From Sphingomonas qomolangmaensis (GTDB lineage Bacteria > Pseudomonadota > Alphaproteobacteria > Sphingomonadales > Sphingomonadaceae), in contig NZ_CP101740.1 of the NCBI RefSeq assembly GCF_024496245.1, positions 1,487,501 to 1,551,500 of the forward strand: DNA of 64,000 nucleotides, read 5' to 3'. The translations under genes and the position numbers were made by a program. Of this stretch, positions 1-10,336 are shown in pieces; position 1 is the stretch's first letter; every line of letters starts with the position of its first letter. The notes under the pieces were generated by a model. That model made no database searches, was not told the origin of the DNA, and saw only the letters and a list, made by a program, of their open reading frames with translations.

Positions 1-63
1 TGCGCGCTCAAAGGGAATGCCAGTACGGGGATCCATCACGGATTCGGGAAAATGGGGATCAGC

Positions 64-2547
64 ATGAGCGACAGCTTCGAAATGACGTCGGCCTATACCG
101 ATGGCGATATCGATACCAACCCGACGAGCAATTCGCACCTGAGCGACCTGATCGATCGCCGCTATTCGCGCCGTGAGACGCTGCGCGGCGGTGCTTCGGC
201 TGCGGCGATCGCGGTGTTCGGCGGCGCGCTGCTCGCGGCATGCGACGACGAGAGCGACACCGACGACGATTCGGCCCCCGTCGTCACCGCAGGATCGAGC
301 GGCACGACCAGCGCCGGACGGTTGGTGACCCTGACCAGCACCGTGACCGACGACGGCGGCATCGTCACCTCATCGTGGACGCAGGTTTCGGGCCCCACCG
401 TGACGCTGGCGGGCGCGACCACCGCGACCGCGACCTTCGTTGCGCCGGCAGTCGCCGCAGGCACGCCGCTGGTGTTCCGCTACACCGCGACCGACCAGAG
501 CGGCCAGGCGAGCAGCGCCGATACGACGGTGACGATCTCGCCCGCACAGCTCGGTTTCACCGCGGTCGCAAAGAACCGCAACGACGTCGTGACGGTGCCG
601 ACCGGCTATACGCTGAGCGTCCTTGCGCGGCTGGGCGATCCTTTGACGGCTGCGACCCCCGCGTTCGCCAACAACGGCACCGACACGGATTATGGCAACC
701 GGTTCGGCGACCATAATGACGCGCTGTACTATTACGGCTTGAATGCTGCTGGTGCCCGGGACGACGCATCGAACATTCGTGGCGTGCTCGTGGTAAATCA
801 CGAAAACATCACCGAGCAATATATGCACGCCAACGGTCAGACCGGCACCGGCGGCGGCGGCGTTGCGATCGCGCGCCCCGAAAGCGAGGCGATCAAGGAA
901 ATCGAAGCGCACGGCGTCAGTGTCATAGAAGTGATCCAAGCCGCGAACGGGGGCTGGTCCTATGTCCAAAACAGCACGTTTAACCGTCGTATCACGCCGA
1001 ACACCCCGGTGACCATCAACGGCCCCGCGCGGGGTTCGACGTTGATGCGCACGGCATACTCGCCTGCCGGCACCGACGGTCGCGGCACGATCAACAACTG
1101 CGCGAATGGCGTGACCCCATGGGGCACGAACCTGACCTGCGAAGAAAATTGGTCGGGCTATTTCCGTCGGCCAACCGCAACCGACAATCCTCGCCGCACA
1201 CCAAAGGAACTGGTAGCGCTTGCCCGCTACGGCGTGTCGAGTACCAACGGTAACTATGGTTGGGCATCGGTCACGCCCGCCGATTCGTCGAGCACGCTGT
1301 ATCGTCGGTGGGACGCCCAGGCGACCGGCGCGAGCGCGACCGCCGATTATCGCAACGAACCCAACCAATATGGCTGGACCGTCGAGGTCGATCCCTATGA
1401 TCGCACCAAGGCCCCGCGCAAGCGCACCGCGCTCGGGCGCATGAACCACGAGGGCGCCTGGCCGGGCAATTTCGTCGTTGGCCGCCGTCCCGCCTGGTAT
1501 CAGGGTGACGATGCGCAGAACGAGTATCTGTACAAGTTCGTCTCTGCGACGCCGTGGGTTGCCGCGGATGCGACCGCGACCGATCGCCTGGCGATGGGGG
1601 ACAAATATCTCGATAGCGGCACGCTGTATGTCGCGCGCTTCAACCCCGACGGTTCGGGCGAATGGCTGCCGCTGGTATTCGGCCAAGGTCCGCTGACCGC
1701 CGCGAATACCGTCTATTCCTATGCCGACCAAGCAGATGTGCTCACCCACGCACGGCTGGCCGCCGATGCGGTGGGTGCGACGCGGATGGATCGTCCCGAA
1801 TGGACCGCAGTCAGCCCAACGACGGGCGAAATGTACCTGACGCTGACCAACAACTCGTCGCGTACTGCAGCCACCGCCGATGCCTCGAACCCACGCGCCT
1901 ATCTTGATCCGCCCAGCACTTCGCGATCGAACCGCAACGGCCACATTCTACGCTTGCGCGAGGCCGGTGATACGACCGAAGCAACGACGTTCACCTGGGA
2001 TATCTATCTGTTCGCAGCTGGTTCGGACCTTGAGGCAGCAAACATCAACTTGTCGGGCCTGACTGCGGATAATGATCTGTCGAGCCCCGATGGCCTGTGG
2101 TTCGGCCGGCCGACCAACGCAACGGGCCAGGTGAAACCGCTATTGTGGGTCCAAACCGATGACGGCGCTTTCACCGACGTTACCAACAATCAGATGCTGG
2201 CCGCCTTCCCTGGTCGGGTCGGGGACGGTGGGACGCGTACCGTGACCAATACTGCCGCCGACGGCACCACGCGCACCGTAACGACGCGGATTGGTGCGGC
2301 GCCGGGGACCGAGTTGCGCCGCTTTCTGGTCGGCCCGGTAGGTTGTGAGATAACCGGCGTTGATACCACTCCTGACGGCCGCACGCTGTTCGTCGGTGTC
2401 CAGCATCCTGGTGAAGGCGGCAACTTGACCAACATCACCAGCCGGTGGCCCGACACCCAAGGCGGCACAACGCCGGCAGCAACGGTTCGTCCCCGCTCGG
2501 CGGTTATCGTCGTCCGCAAGAACGACGGCGGGGTGGTGGCGCTCTAA
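64..2547 (+). CDS. PhoX family phosphatase (DUF839), Tat-exported, with Ig/PKD-like insert
   Basis: Probable secreted alkaline phosphatase of the PhoX (DUF839) family, which releases phosphate from organic phosphoesters outside the cytoplasm. The N-terminus has a twin-arginine region (SRRETLRGG) followed by a hydrophobic stretch ending in LLAAC, so the product is Tat-exported and may be a lipoprotein. Residues of about 75-165 look like a PKD/Ig-like beta domain (alternating T/V, SWTQVSGP). The rest carries PhoX hallmarks: VVNHEN, TPWGTNLTCEENW and NHEGAWP. The start at 64 is preferred because GGGGA lies five bases upstream; an in-frame ATG at 52 would add four residues. A strong hairpin follows the stop. 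Family assignment is good; substrate is unknown. Confidence 0.88.
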   Translation: MSDSFEMTSAYTDGDIDTNPTSNSHLSDLIDRRYSRRETLRGGASAAAIAVFGGALLAACDDESDTDDDSAPVVTAGSSGTTSAGRLVTLTSTVTDDGGIVTSSWTQVSGPTVTLAGATTATATFVAPAVAAGTPLVFRYTATDQSGQASSADTTVTISPAQLGFTAVAKNRNDVVTVPTGYTLSVLARLGDPLTAATPAFANNGTDTDYGNRFGDHNDALYYYGLNAAGARDDASNIRGVLVVNHENITEQYMHANGQTGTGGGGVAIARPESEAIKEIEAHGVSVIEVIQAANGGWSYVQNSTFNRRITPNTPVTINGPARGSTLMRTAYSPAGTDGRGTINNCANGVTPWGTNLTCEENWSGYFRRPTATDNPRRTPKELVALARYGVSSTNGNYGWASVTPADSSSTLYRRWDAQATGASATADYRNEPNQYGWTVEVDPYDRTKAPRKRTALGRMNHEGAWPGNFVVGRRPAWYQGDDAQNEYLYKFVSATPWVAADATATDRLAMGDKYLDSGTLYVARFNPDGSGEWLPLVFGQGPLTAANTVYSYADQADVLTHARLAADAVGATRMDRPEWTAVSPTTGEMYLTLTNNSSRTAATADASNPRAYLDPPSTSRSNRNGHILRLREAGDTTEATTFTWDIYLFAAGSDLEAANINLSGLTADNDLSSPDGLWFGRPTNATGQVKPLLWVQTDDGAFTDVTNNQMLAAFPGRVGDGGTRTVTNTAADGTTRTVTTRIGAAPGTELRRFLVGPVGCEITGVDTTPDGRTLFVGVQHPGEGGNLTNITSRWPDTQGGTTPAATVRPRSAVIVVRKNDGGVVAL

Positions 2548-2560
2548 GCCGCGCTTCTGC

Positions 2561-2600
2561 TTACTCGACCCTCTCGCGTTTACGGGAGAGGGTCGAGTAA
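2561..2600 (+). terminator. Hairpin terminator after the PhoX-like gene
   Basis: A perfect 15-bp inverted repeat (arms 2561-2575 and 2586-2600) with a 10-base loop lies 14 bases after the PhoX stop codon. There is no long T-run, so it may work as a stabilising hairpin or as a terminator of the kind common in GC-rich genomes. Confidence 0.65.
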
Positions 2601-2682
2601 GGGCCTTCTGCTACTTTTCAGATCAAAAGAAGACCCTCACCGCTGCGACTAGGGGCCGCAAGAGCGCCCCTAAGTCTCGCTC

Positions 2683-2704
2683 CCTCTCCCGCCTGCGGGA
2701 GAGG
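2683..2704 (-). terminator. Hairpin downstream of the lipoprotein gene
   Basis: A 10-bp stem (2683-2692 paired with 2695-2704, two-base loop) lies 15 bases after the stop of the minus-strand lipoprotein gene. Further short hairpins of the same CCCTCTCCC / GGGAGAGG type occur elsewhere in the window (20280-20301, 11754-11872), so this may be a recurring terminator-like repeat. Confidence 0.5.
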
Positions 2705-2719
2705 ATTTTGCGTTTGGGG

Positions 2720-3061
2720 TTATTGCTTTGTCATCGCCCGGGTCGACACCTTGGCGTTGCCGTCGGCTTCGATCGAGATCACGTGCTCGACCCCGCCCTC
2801 GCAGCGCGCGCGCCAGATCGAGCCGCTGTCGCCTTGCTGCTCGCTCGACGTGACGCCCTGACACGGTAGGCCGGCGTCGCGGATCGCGCGGATGAAGACG
2901 CCGTTGCGCTGCGCCACCGGCAGCGCCGCAACCGCGGCCTGATAATCGACACCATTCTCGGCGACCTTGGGCTTGGCGGGCGCGGGCGCCGGCGCGGGTT
3001 CGCTGCCGCAGCCGGCCAGCGCGAGCGCGGCGATCAGGGGGATGAATAGGCTGGTCTTCAC
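2720..3061 (-). CDS. Small lipoprotein of unknown function
   Basis: A 113-residue predicted lipoprotein. It begins KTSLFIPLIAALALAGCGSE: a short positively charged end, a hydrophobic core and a lipobox LAGC. A proline/alanine linker (EPAPAPAPAKPK) follows, then a small domain with two cysteines (LPCQG and WRARCEGG) that could form a disulfide. The start is a GTG that overlaps the TetR stop (ATGTGA), with AAGGAG seven bases upstream, so it is translationally coupled to the regulator. The family is not recognised. The second half resembles small periplasmic domains common in sphingomonads, but that is only an impression. Confidence 0.75.
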   Translation of the reverse strand: MKTSLFIPLIAALALAGCGSEPAPAPAPAKPKVAENGVDYQAAVAALPVAQRNGVFIRAIRDAGLPCQGVTSSEQQGDSGSIWRARCEGGVEHVISIEADGNAKVSTRAMTKQ

Positions 3062-3783
3062 ATCGCTTCTCCTTCGACAACGACGTCGGCACCGCGGGGT
3101 GCATAGGCGCGCATGAAGCGGCTGGTGCCGCGCGCCGCGCGTTCGCGGATCATATCGAGCGTCGGTTCGGGAATCATCCCGAACATCAGCTCGATCTCGC
3201 AAAAACCCTTCCAGATGCCGACCAGATCCTCGGCGGCACGCTGCGGATCGTCGACCTCGAGCAGCCCGGCGGCATCGCCTTCGGCGATCAGATCGGCAAG
3301 CCGCCCGCGACACAAGGCGGGCCCGGCGCGGAAGAAGCGCTCAGCCAGCGCCGGGACCTGGGTGATCTCCTGCGCGAGCATCCGCTCAAAGACCGCGTGA
3401 TCCTCGTGGAAGATGAAGGTCAGCAAGCCTTCGCCGAACAGGTTCAGCCGCTCCTCGAGCGACAGCCCGGCTTGCTCGTCGATCGAAAGCGCGCTGTCCA
3501 TCCGCGGCATCTCGCCGCGAATGACCGCTTCGAACAATGTCTCCTTGTCGCCGAAGCGATTGTAGAGCGTGACCTTCGACACGCCGGCGCGCTGCGCGAT
3601 GTCCTCGATCGTCGAGGCATTGAACCCGCGCTCGATGAAGGATTCGCGCGCTGCACCGATGATCGCGTCCTGCTTGGCAGGGTCGCGCGGCCGGCCTGGG
3701 CCGTTCTTGACCGGTTTGCCGCCGCAACAGGCAAGCGCCTTCAATCCGAAGCGACTCTGCTTAACGATCGTTCTTCCTTCCAT
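3058..3783 (-). CDS. TetR/AcrR family transcriptional regulator
   Basis: A one-component repressor-type regulator of 241 residues. The N-terminal helix-turn-helix is clear at about residues 35-85: AARESFIERGFNASTIEDIA, then RAGVSKVTLYNRFGDKETLF. The remaining 140 residues are an alpha-helical ligand-binding domain of the kind found in AefR-like members. It precedes and overlaps the small lipoprotein gene, so the two are probably one transcription unit. The first 25 residues (before GRPRDPAK) are longer than usual for the family; a later start is possible, but no better ribosome binding site is evident. The ligand and operator are not identifiable from the sequence. Confidence 0.88.
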   Translation of the reverse strand: MEGRTIVKQSRFGLKALACCGGKPVKNGPGRPRDPAKQDAIIGAARESFIERGFNASTIEDIAQRAGVSKVTLYNRFGDKETLFEAVIRGEMPRMDSALSIDEQAGLSLEERLNLFGEGLLTFIFHEDHAVFERMLAQEITQVPALAERFFRAGPALCRGRLADLIAEGDAAGLLEVDDPQRAAEDLVGIWKGFCEIELMFGMIPEPTLDMIRERAARGTSRFMRAYAPRGADVVVEGEAM

Positions 3784-3883
3784 GACCGTTCGTCCGGTCG
3801 ATTCGACGGTTGGTCGCTATCTAGCGAACGCGCAAGCCCGGCTGTAGGTCCGTGCCCGCCCGATAGCGACCGACGTTTCTACG

Positions 3884-5200
3884 TCAGTGTTGATAGGCCT
3901 TGGGCAGCGCGCCTTCCTTGGGATCGAGATAGCGCTGGCGCAGCCGGGTCTGGCGGTTCTCCAGCGGCTGTTCGACGCCGTCGATGAATACCGTCGTCGC
4001 AGCGGTACCGACTTCTAGCGGGTCGCCGTCCCAGATCACCACGTCGCCGCGGCGGCCGGGACGGAGCGAGCCGATCTCGCCACCCAGGCCGATCGCCTCG
4101 GCGGGTTTCGAAGTGATCGTCGCGAACGCCTCGCCCCAGCTGAGGCCGGCGGCACCGGGAATTTTGGTCAGCGCGACCAGATTGCCGGCATATTGCTTCA
4201 CCAGCCGCGCCTGGCGCGATTCATCGTCATTGATCTGGCCGATGCCGACGAGCACGCCCGCCGCCTTCAGTCTCCCGATGTTCGACTGGGTTGCCGCCAG
4301 TTGCTCGAACGAGGCGGGCAGATCGGCGAGCGCCGAGGCGATCACCGGGATCTGTGCCGCGGCGATTTCGCGTGCGACCATCCAGCCCTCGGTAGCGCCG
4401 ACGAGCACCGGCTTGAGCGCGGGGAATTCGCGCTTGAGCGCGACGATCGTCAGGATGTCCGACGCGCGCTCGGCATGGACCAGCAACGGCATTTCGCCGC
4501 GCAGCACCGGCCCCAGCGCCTGGGCATCGGCGCGGGTGAGCAACGCGTCCTTGCCGCGATCATTGTAGCTCGCCGGGTTGGCGGCATAGGTGCGCGCCTC
4601 GAACAGCGCGTTGCGCAGCATCGCCATCGCGGCGGGGCGGCTTCCGCCGGCCTGCTCGGCGCCGGTCTGGCCCCATTCCATGAACTGGAACGCCTGGCCA
4701 CGGGTGACCGGGTTCATGTCGCTGCCAAGGTCGATGACCGCGCCCTGGCCGGCAAAGATCGAACCGCGCGGATCGGGCGCGACGATCGCGCGGGTGATCC
4801 CCTCGGCACGGTTGACCGCGATCGGCCCCGATAGCGGGTTCACCGCCGAGGCGATATCGAGCGCGGCGTTGAAAGGCGACGTGGCGGCCGAGGAATCGTT
4901 GGTCTCGCTGACGCCGTCGACCTCGATGATCCCCATCCGGCTAAACCCCGCGACGATGCCGGGCGATACCCAGCGACCACCGGCATCGATCGTGCGCGCG
5001 CCCGCGGGCACCGCTCCGCCCGCGCCCGCCGAGACGACGCGACCGCCGCGAATGACGACGGTGCCGCCCTCGATCGGCGCCGAGCCGTCGCCGATGACCA
5101 GCTTGGCGTTGGTGATGACGACATCCTGGGCGGCGGCGGGAACCGCCACTGCAAGGGTGGTACCGGCGAGCAATGCCGCCGCAAAAGCAAGGGCGCGCAT
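3884..5200 (-). CDS. Amidohydrolase-like exported protein lacking the HxH metal motif
   Basis: A 438-residue member of the amidohydrolase superfamily with an N-terminal signal peptide (MRALAFAAALLAGTTLAVAV, cleavage near AAA-QD). The family's opening strand is present (VVITNAKLVIGDGSAPIEGG, then GGRWVSPGIVAG), but where active members have an HxH metal-binding pair, here the text reads VAGFSRMG. The C-terminal return strand (LGGEIGSLRPGRRGDVVIWDGDP) is intact. The start codon overlaps the stop of the upstream amidohydrolase by one base (TAATG), so the two are coupled and may form a heteromer in which only one partner carries a full active site. An alternative is a different metal arrangement. 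Confidence 0.85.
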   Translation of the reverse strand: MRALAFAAALLAGTTLAVAVPAAAQDVVITNAKLVIGDGSAPIEGGTVVIRGGRVVSAGAGGAVPAGARTIDAGGRWVSPGIVAGFSRMGIIEVDGVSETNDSSAATSPFNAALDIASAVNPLSGPIAVNRAEGITRAIVAPDPRGSIFAGQGAVIDLGSDMNPVTRGQAFQFMEWGQTGAEQAGGSRPAAMAMLRNALFEARTYAANPASYNDRGKDALLTRADAQALGPVLRGEMPLLVHAERASDILTIVALKREFPALKPVLVGATEGWMVAREIAAAQIPVIASALADLPASFEQLAATQSNIGRLKAAGVLVGIGQINDDESRQARLVKQYAGNLVALTKIPGAAGLSWGEAFATITSKPAEAIGLGGEIGSLRPGRRGDVVIWDGDPLEVGTAATTVFIDGVEQPLENRQTRLRQRYLDPKEGALPKAYQH

Positions 5201-6615
5201 TACTTGGTGTCTCCTTCGCCGGGCTGGCCGAGTTCGAAATCGGATACCGGCCGCATCTTGGGGTTGTTGGCATCGTACATCAGCGCGCCGTCGATCCAGA
5301 CGCGCTCGGGGCGGGTGTAGACGCTGAAGGGATCGCCGTTCCACAGCACGACATCGGCCATCTTGCCGGGCTTGAGGCTGCCGGTCTTGTCGGCGACGCC
5401 GAGCGCGGCGGCAGGGCCGATGCCGAGCCAGCGCCACGCGCGCTCCTTGGAGATGCCCATGCCCGCGCGGCGCGCGGCGTGCCATACCTTGGCGACTTCC
5501 TGGTTGAGCCGCTGGATGCCGTTGGCGTCGTCCGAATGGATCATCGCGCACGCGCCCTCATTTTCGAGGATCGCGAGGTTTTCGGTGACCGCGTCGTAGC
5601 TTTCCATCTTGAAGCCGTACCAGTCGGCCCACACCGCCGAGCAGGCATCATTGGCCTTGAGCAGGTCGGCGATCTTGTAGCTTTCGACCGCGTGGTGGAA
5701 GGCGGTGACCTTGTAGCCGAACTCCTTGGCCATATCCATGACGATGGCCATCTCATCGGCGCGGTAGCAATGGTTGTGGACGAGGATTTCGCCCGACATC
5801 ACGCCGCGCAGCGTATCGAGCTGGATGTCGCGCACCGGGGCCTCGCCGCCGTCGGTTTCGTACTTGTCCCATTTGCGGCGATATTCGGCGGCCTTGGCCC
5901 AGGTCGCGCGGTTGACCGCGACATTGCCCATCCGGGTCGAGGGCGCGCGCCCCTTGCCGCCATAGACGCGCTTGGGGTTTTCGCCGCAGGCCATCTTGAA
6001 GCCATAGGGGGCATCGGGGAACTTCATCCCCTGCATCGTGCGCGCATAGACGTTCTTGAGCGTTACCGCGCGGCCGCCCATCAGGTTCGCCGAGCCGGGC
6101 AGGATCTGGAGCGTCGTCACCCCGCCATTGGCGAGCGCGCGGCTGAAGCCGGGGTCCTGCGGCCAGACCGAATGTTCGGCCCAGACTTCGGCGGTGATCG
6201 GCGAGGTCGCTTCGTTGCCGTCCGAATTGGCCTGGACGCCGGGCGAGGGATAGTCGCCGAGATGGCTGTGGACGTCGATGATGCCGGGGGTGACCCATTT
6301 GCCCTGCCCGTCGATCACCTGCGCATCGGCGGCGGCGATTTGCTGGCCGATCTCGACGATCTTGCCGTCGCGGAACAGCACCGCGCCATTGTCGATCCGT
6401 CCGCCTTCGCCGTCGAGGATCGTCACGTTGGTGATGAGCGTCGGCTGGCCGGGATAGGCGCGGTAGGTGGAGGGATAGGGGTTGTGGTCGAAACCCTTGC
6501 CCATGCCGGGTGCGGGCGCCTTCGCGCCCGAGGACGCCGTCTTGGGCCCGCCGGCGTCATTGGCGGCACAGCCGGCGAGGCCGACCGCGGCCAGGATCGT
6601 GATCGCGCTACGCAT
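5200..6615 (-). CDS. Amidohydrolase family lipoprotein with HxH motif
   Basis: A 471-residue periplasmic amidohydrolase, probably membrane anchored: MRSAITILAAVGLAGCAAN is a lipoprotein signal with lipobox LAGC. The metallo-hydrolase core shows GKWVTPGIIDVHSHLG (HxH), later histidines in TAFHHAVE and an MIHSDDANG segment that carries the usual H..D ligands. The C-terminal strand is LKPGKMADVVLWNGDPFSVY. It is encoded immediately upstream of, and coupled to, a second amidohydrolase that has lost HxH. Substrate could be a peptide or a cyclic amide; sequence alone does not tell. A membrane protein gene lies 31 bases upstream on the same strand. Confidence 0.9.
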   Translation of the reverse strand: MRSAITILAAVGLAGCAANDAGGPKTASSGAKAPAPGMGKGFDHNPYPSTYRAYPGQPTLITNVTILDGEGGRIDNGAVLFRDGKIVEIGQQIAAADAQVIDGQGKWVTPGIIDVHSHLGDYPSPGVQANSDGNEATSPITAEVWAEHSVWPQDPGFSRALANGGVTTLQILPGSANLMGGRAVTLKNVYARTMQGMKFPDAPYGFKMACGENPKRVYGGKGRAPSTRMGNVAVNRATWAKAAEYRRKWDKYETDGGEAPVRDIQLDTLRGVMSGEILVHNHCYRADEMAIVMDMAKEFGYKVTAFHHAVESYKIADLLKANDACSAVWADWYGFKMESYDAVTENLAILENEGACAMIHSDDANGIQRLNQEVAKVWHAARRAGMGISKERAWRWLGIGPAAALGVADKTGSLKPGKMADVVLWNGDPFSVYTRPERVWIDGALMYDANNPKMRPVSDFELGQPGEGDTK

Positions 6616-6646
6616 GTCGTTGCAGTCTCCCTGTCGTCTGTATCAT

Positions 6647-7456
6647 TCAGGCAAATACCTGTTCGAGATCGTCGCCGCGCAGCCCCTCTTTCTGGGTGCG
6701 CAGCGTGTGATAGGCCGATGCCACCACCGCGGGCGGGATCATGCCGAGCAAGGCGGTGAGGACGGTATAGAGGACACTCGCGGTCTGGCCATCGCCGGTG
6801 ATCGCGGCGATCCCGCCGATCATCGCCTGCGCCACCACCCAGAAGATCGCGCCGATGACCAGCAACAGCAGCAACTGCCAGCGCGCGCCCGCGGTGAGGT
6901 CTGCGCTGCGCGCGAAGCTGGCGAAGGCGCCGAGCCGCTCGGCGACCATTGCGGGGGTGACGACGAACCACAGACAGATCAGCACGAGCGCGGGGATGAT
7001 GAAGAACACGAAGCCGATGCCGATCGCGAACCAGAAAAGGATCAGCAGCAGCACCGCCGAAGGGATGCGCGGCAGCACGCGCGCGAAGAGGCGCGGCAGG
7101 TCGATCGGCTGGCGGTCGAGCAGGTCGAGCGTGGCGGCGACCAGCAGCAAATTGCCGAGCTGGCCGATCGCAAGCGCGGCAAGCCCGACCAGCATCGCCG
7201 AGAAGAAGGACGGCACCTGGCTGACGTCCGAAACGCGGATCAGCAGCAGCGCCGCGACCATCGGCGCGGCACCGCTGACGAGCACCGTCACCGCGAACAG
7301 AAGCGGCGCCTGCGCGATCGCGCCGAAAGCGTCGCCGATCACCCGCGACAATTCGAAGCTCCAGCCGCGATTGGCAGCATTGCGCATCGCCATGCCGATC
7401 GCGACCGCCAGCGCCGCCGCAAGCAGCAGGAATGCGAGAATGATGATCGTGAACAA
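6647..7456 (-). CDS. Multi-pass membrane protein, unknown function
   Basis: An integral membrane protein with about six hydrophobic segments (for example LLFAVTVLVSGAAPMVAALLLI, LLLILFWFAIGIGFVFFIIP, LLLLLVIGAIFWVVAQAMI). The fold resembles the membrane domain associated with glycerophosphodiester phosphodiesterases (DUF975-like), but I see no catalytic motif. The start is uncertain: the TTG at 7456 has AAGGGGG four bases upstream, while an ATG at 7393 would remove the first hydrophobic stretch and begin just before SFELSRVIGDAFG, which looks like the family's usual N-terminus. It is divergent from the DUF4129-MoxR operon and may work with it. Confidence 0.75.
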   Translation of the reverse strand: MFTIIILAFLLLAAALAVAIGMAMRNAANRGWSFELSRVIGDAFGAIAQAPLLFAVTVLVSGAAPMVAALLLIRVSDVSQVPSFFSAMLVGLAALAIGQLGNLLLVAATLDLLDRQPIDLPRLFARVLPRIPSAVLLLILFWFAIGIGFVFFIIPALVLICLWFVVTPAMVAERLGAFASFARSADLTAGARWQLLLLLVIGAIFWVVAQAMIGGIAAITGDGQTASVLYTVLTALLGMIPPAVVASAYHTLRTQKEGLRGDDLEQVFA

Positions 7457-7560
7457 CTCGCCCCCTTGAGCGTGCAGGGTGGAGCGAAAACCATTGCGTG
7501 TAAATCGCGAAGTGCCGCAAAAGGCACGGGTTGCCGCGCCGGCAGCTTGCGGAGTCGCGA

Positions 7561-8187
7561 TTGCCCCCACCCGCCCCCGTGCCCGACGAAGTCGCGATCC
7601 GCGCGGCGCATGCGGCCGTGCGCGCGGACCCCGAGATTCAGTTCGACTTTCCGTGGCGGCGGATCGAGCCCGACCCCGAATCCCCCTGGCTGACCGCGCT
7701 CGGCGAGGCGTTGCAGCGCTTCTTCGTCGGGCTGGGGCCGGTGTGGGAAGTGATCTTCTGGGGAATGCTGGCGGTGTTGGCGGCGATCCTGGTGATCAGC
7801 CTGTTCCCGCCGGCGCGCGCCTGGGTGCTCGACCGGTTGCGGCGGCGGCCCGCGCCGATGGCCGAGGAAGGCTGGCGACCCGAAGCAGGGGCGGCGCGCG
7901 CGCTGCTTGCCGAGGCCGAGGCGCTGGCGGGGGCGGCGCGCTATGACGAGGCGGTGCGGCTGCTGCTCCATCGCAGCATCGAGGATATCGAGCGCTGGCG
8001 CGGCGGGGTGGTGCGCCCCTCGCTGACGTCGCGCGACATCGCCGCGGTCGACGTGCTGCCGGGCAATGCGCGCGCGGTGTTCGCGCGGATCGTTGCCTTG
8101 GTCGAGCGCGGGCTGTTCGCGCGGCGGCCTTTGGGCGTCGCGGACTGGCAGCGCGCACGCGACGATTATGCGGCGTTCGCGCTGTGA
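7561..8187 (+). CDS. DUF4129 domain protein, first gene of MoxR/DUF58 operon
   Basis: A 208-residue single-span membrane protein. One transmembrane helix (IFWGMLAVLAAILVISLFPP) is followed by a cytoplasmic helical domain with the DUF4129 pattern (ARYDEAVRLLLHRSIEDIE, RPSLTSRDI). It opens an operon whose genes overlap by 4 bp each: DUF4129, DUF4350, MoxR ATPase, DUF58. In this conserved operon the DUF4129 protein is thought to be a membrane partner of the MoxR chaperone. The TTG at 7561 has GGAG six bases upstream; another TTG at 7531 is possible. A small hairpin (GTGCC/GGCAC, 7512-7527) precedes both. Confidence 0.8.
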   Translation: MPPPAPVPDEVAIRAAHAAVRADPEIQFDFPWRRIEPDPESPWLTALGEALQRFFVGLGPVWEVIFWGMLAVLAAILVISLFPPARAWVLDRLRRRPAPMAEEGWRPEAGAARALLAEAEALAGAARYDEAVRLLLHRSIEDIERWRGGVVRPSLTSRDIAAVDVLPGNARAVFARIVALVERGLFARRPLGVADWQRARDDYAAFAL

Positions 8188-9379
8188 GCGACCCCATGAC
8201 AGGGGCCAACCCTACCCCGTTCGGTTCGCGCGCGGGGATCGTGCTGACGGTGCTCGGCGCGCTGCTGCTGCTGGGCTTCCTGCTGCTGTCGGGCTTCGGC
8301 GAGGACATCAACCGGCAGGTGGGACGCGTCCCCGGCCCCGCCGCCAAGGGCGCGACGGGGTTCCAGGCGCTGCACGACATCCTGGCACGGACGCCTGGGA
8401 TCGAGGTGCGGATGCTGCGCGAGCGCAGGGAGTATGCCACCGACGATCTACTGATCCTGACCCCCGATCGCAGCGTCACTGCCGCCGATCTGGGCGAGAT
8501 CATCCGCCAGCGCATCGAGCATCCGACGCTGATCATCCTGCCCAAATGGCAGACCGAGCGCGACGGGCTGACAGGCACGCGCGAGCGGCGGACCGATGCG
8601 ATCGATTTCGGCGCGGGGCGGATCGGCGCGATGCTGAGCAACGTCGCCGAGACCAGCTACGACCGGATGCCGGGGGTGCGCCGTCCGCAGAACCAGAACG
8701 ACCTGCCGAGCTTCGGTCCGGTCGAGCGGCCCGCGACGATCAGCGGGCGCGCGATCACGCCGTTGGTGTCGATCAACCGCGGCGGCGCGCTGCTCGCGCG
8801 CGTTGCGGGCAGCGACACCTACATCCTCGCCGATCCCGATCTGGCGAACAATTACGGCATGCGCGATCCGCGGAACGCCGTCGCGATGGTCGCCGCGCTC
8901 GAATCGATGGGGATCGCCGCGCCGGGGCGGATCGCGTTCGACCTGACGCTGCATTACCGCCCCGGCGACCGCAACCTGGTGAAGCTGATGTTCACCCCGC
9001 CCTTCATCGCGGTGACAATCGCCTTGCTCGCCGCCGCCGCACTCGCGGGCTGGGCGAGCATCGCGCGCTTCGGGCCGCCGCTGCGCGACGCACGCGCGCT
9101 GGCGTTCGGCAAGGCGGCGTTGCTCGACACCGTGGCGGCGCTCACGCGCGCGGCGGGCAAGGCGGGCGCGGGCGGCGGCGCCTATGCCGATACGATGCGC
9201 GATTGGCTGGGGCAGCGGATGCGCGCGCCGGGGCATCTGCACGGCGAGTCGCTGGCGGCGTGGATCGAGGCGCAGCGGCCGGGCTATGCCGCGCGTGACC
9301 AAAGGCTGCGGCGCGCAGGCCACGAAAGCGAATTAGTGTCGGCGGCGCAAGGCCTACACGACTGGCGACAGGAGACAGC

Positions 9380-9383
<4 letters not shown>
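8184..9383 (+). CDS. DUF4350 domain protein
   Basis: A 399-residue protein with an N-terminal membrane anchor (IVLTVLGALLLLGFLLLSGF), a central periplasmic domain of the DUF4350 type (KGATGFQALHDILARTPGIEV, DLLILTPDRS) and a second membrane helix near residue 280 (IAVTIALLAAAALAGWASI), followed by a cytoplasmic helical tail. It starts at a GTG overlapping the stop of the DUF4129 gene (GTGA) and ends overlapping the start of the MoxR gene (ATGA), so translation is coupled. DUF4350 domains resemble glutamine-amidotransferase/ThuA-like folds; no catalytic residues are assigned here. Confidence 0.85.

Positions 9384-10332
<949 letters not shown>

Positions 10333-10336
<4 letters not shown>

Noticed and set aside
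370..1944. Long open frame opposite the PhoX-like gene (minus strand, 524 codons)
   Set aside because: Arginine/glycine-rich shadow translation typical of GC-rich antisense frames; the plus strand has clear PhoX motifs.
5173..6759. 528-codon plus-strand frame over the amidohydrolase gene
   Set aside because: No motifs and composition of an antisense shadow; the minus strand has HSH, signal peptide and coupled overlap.
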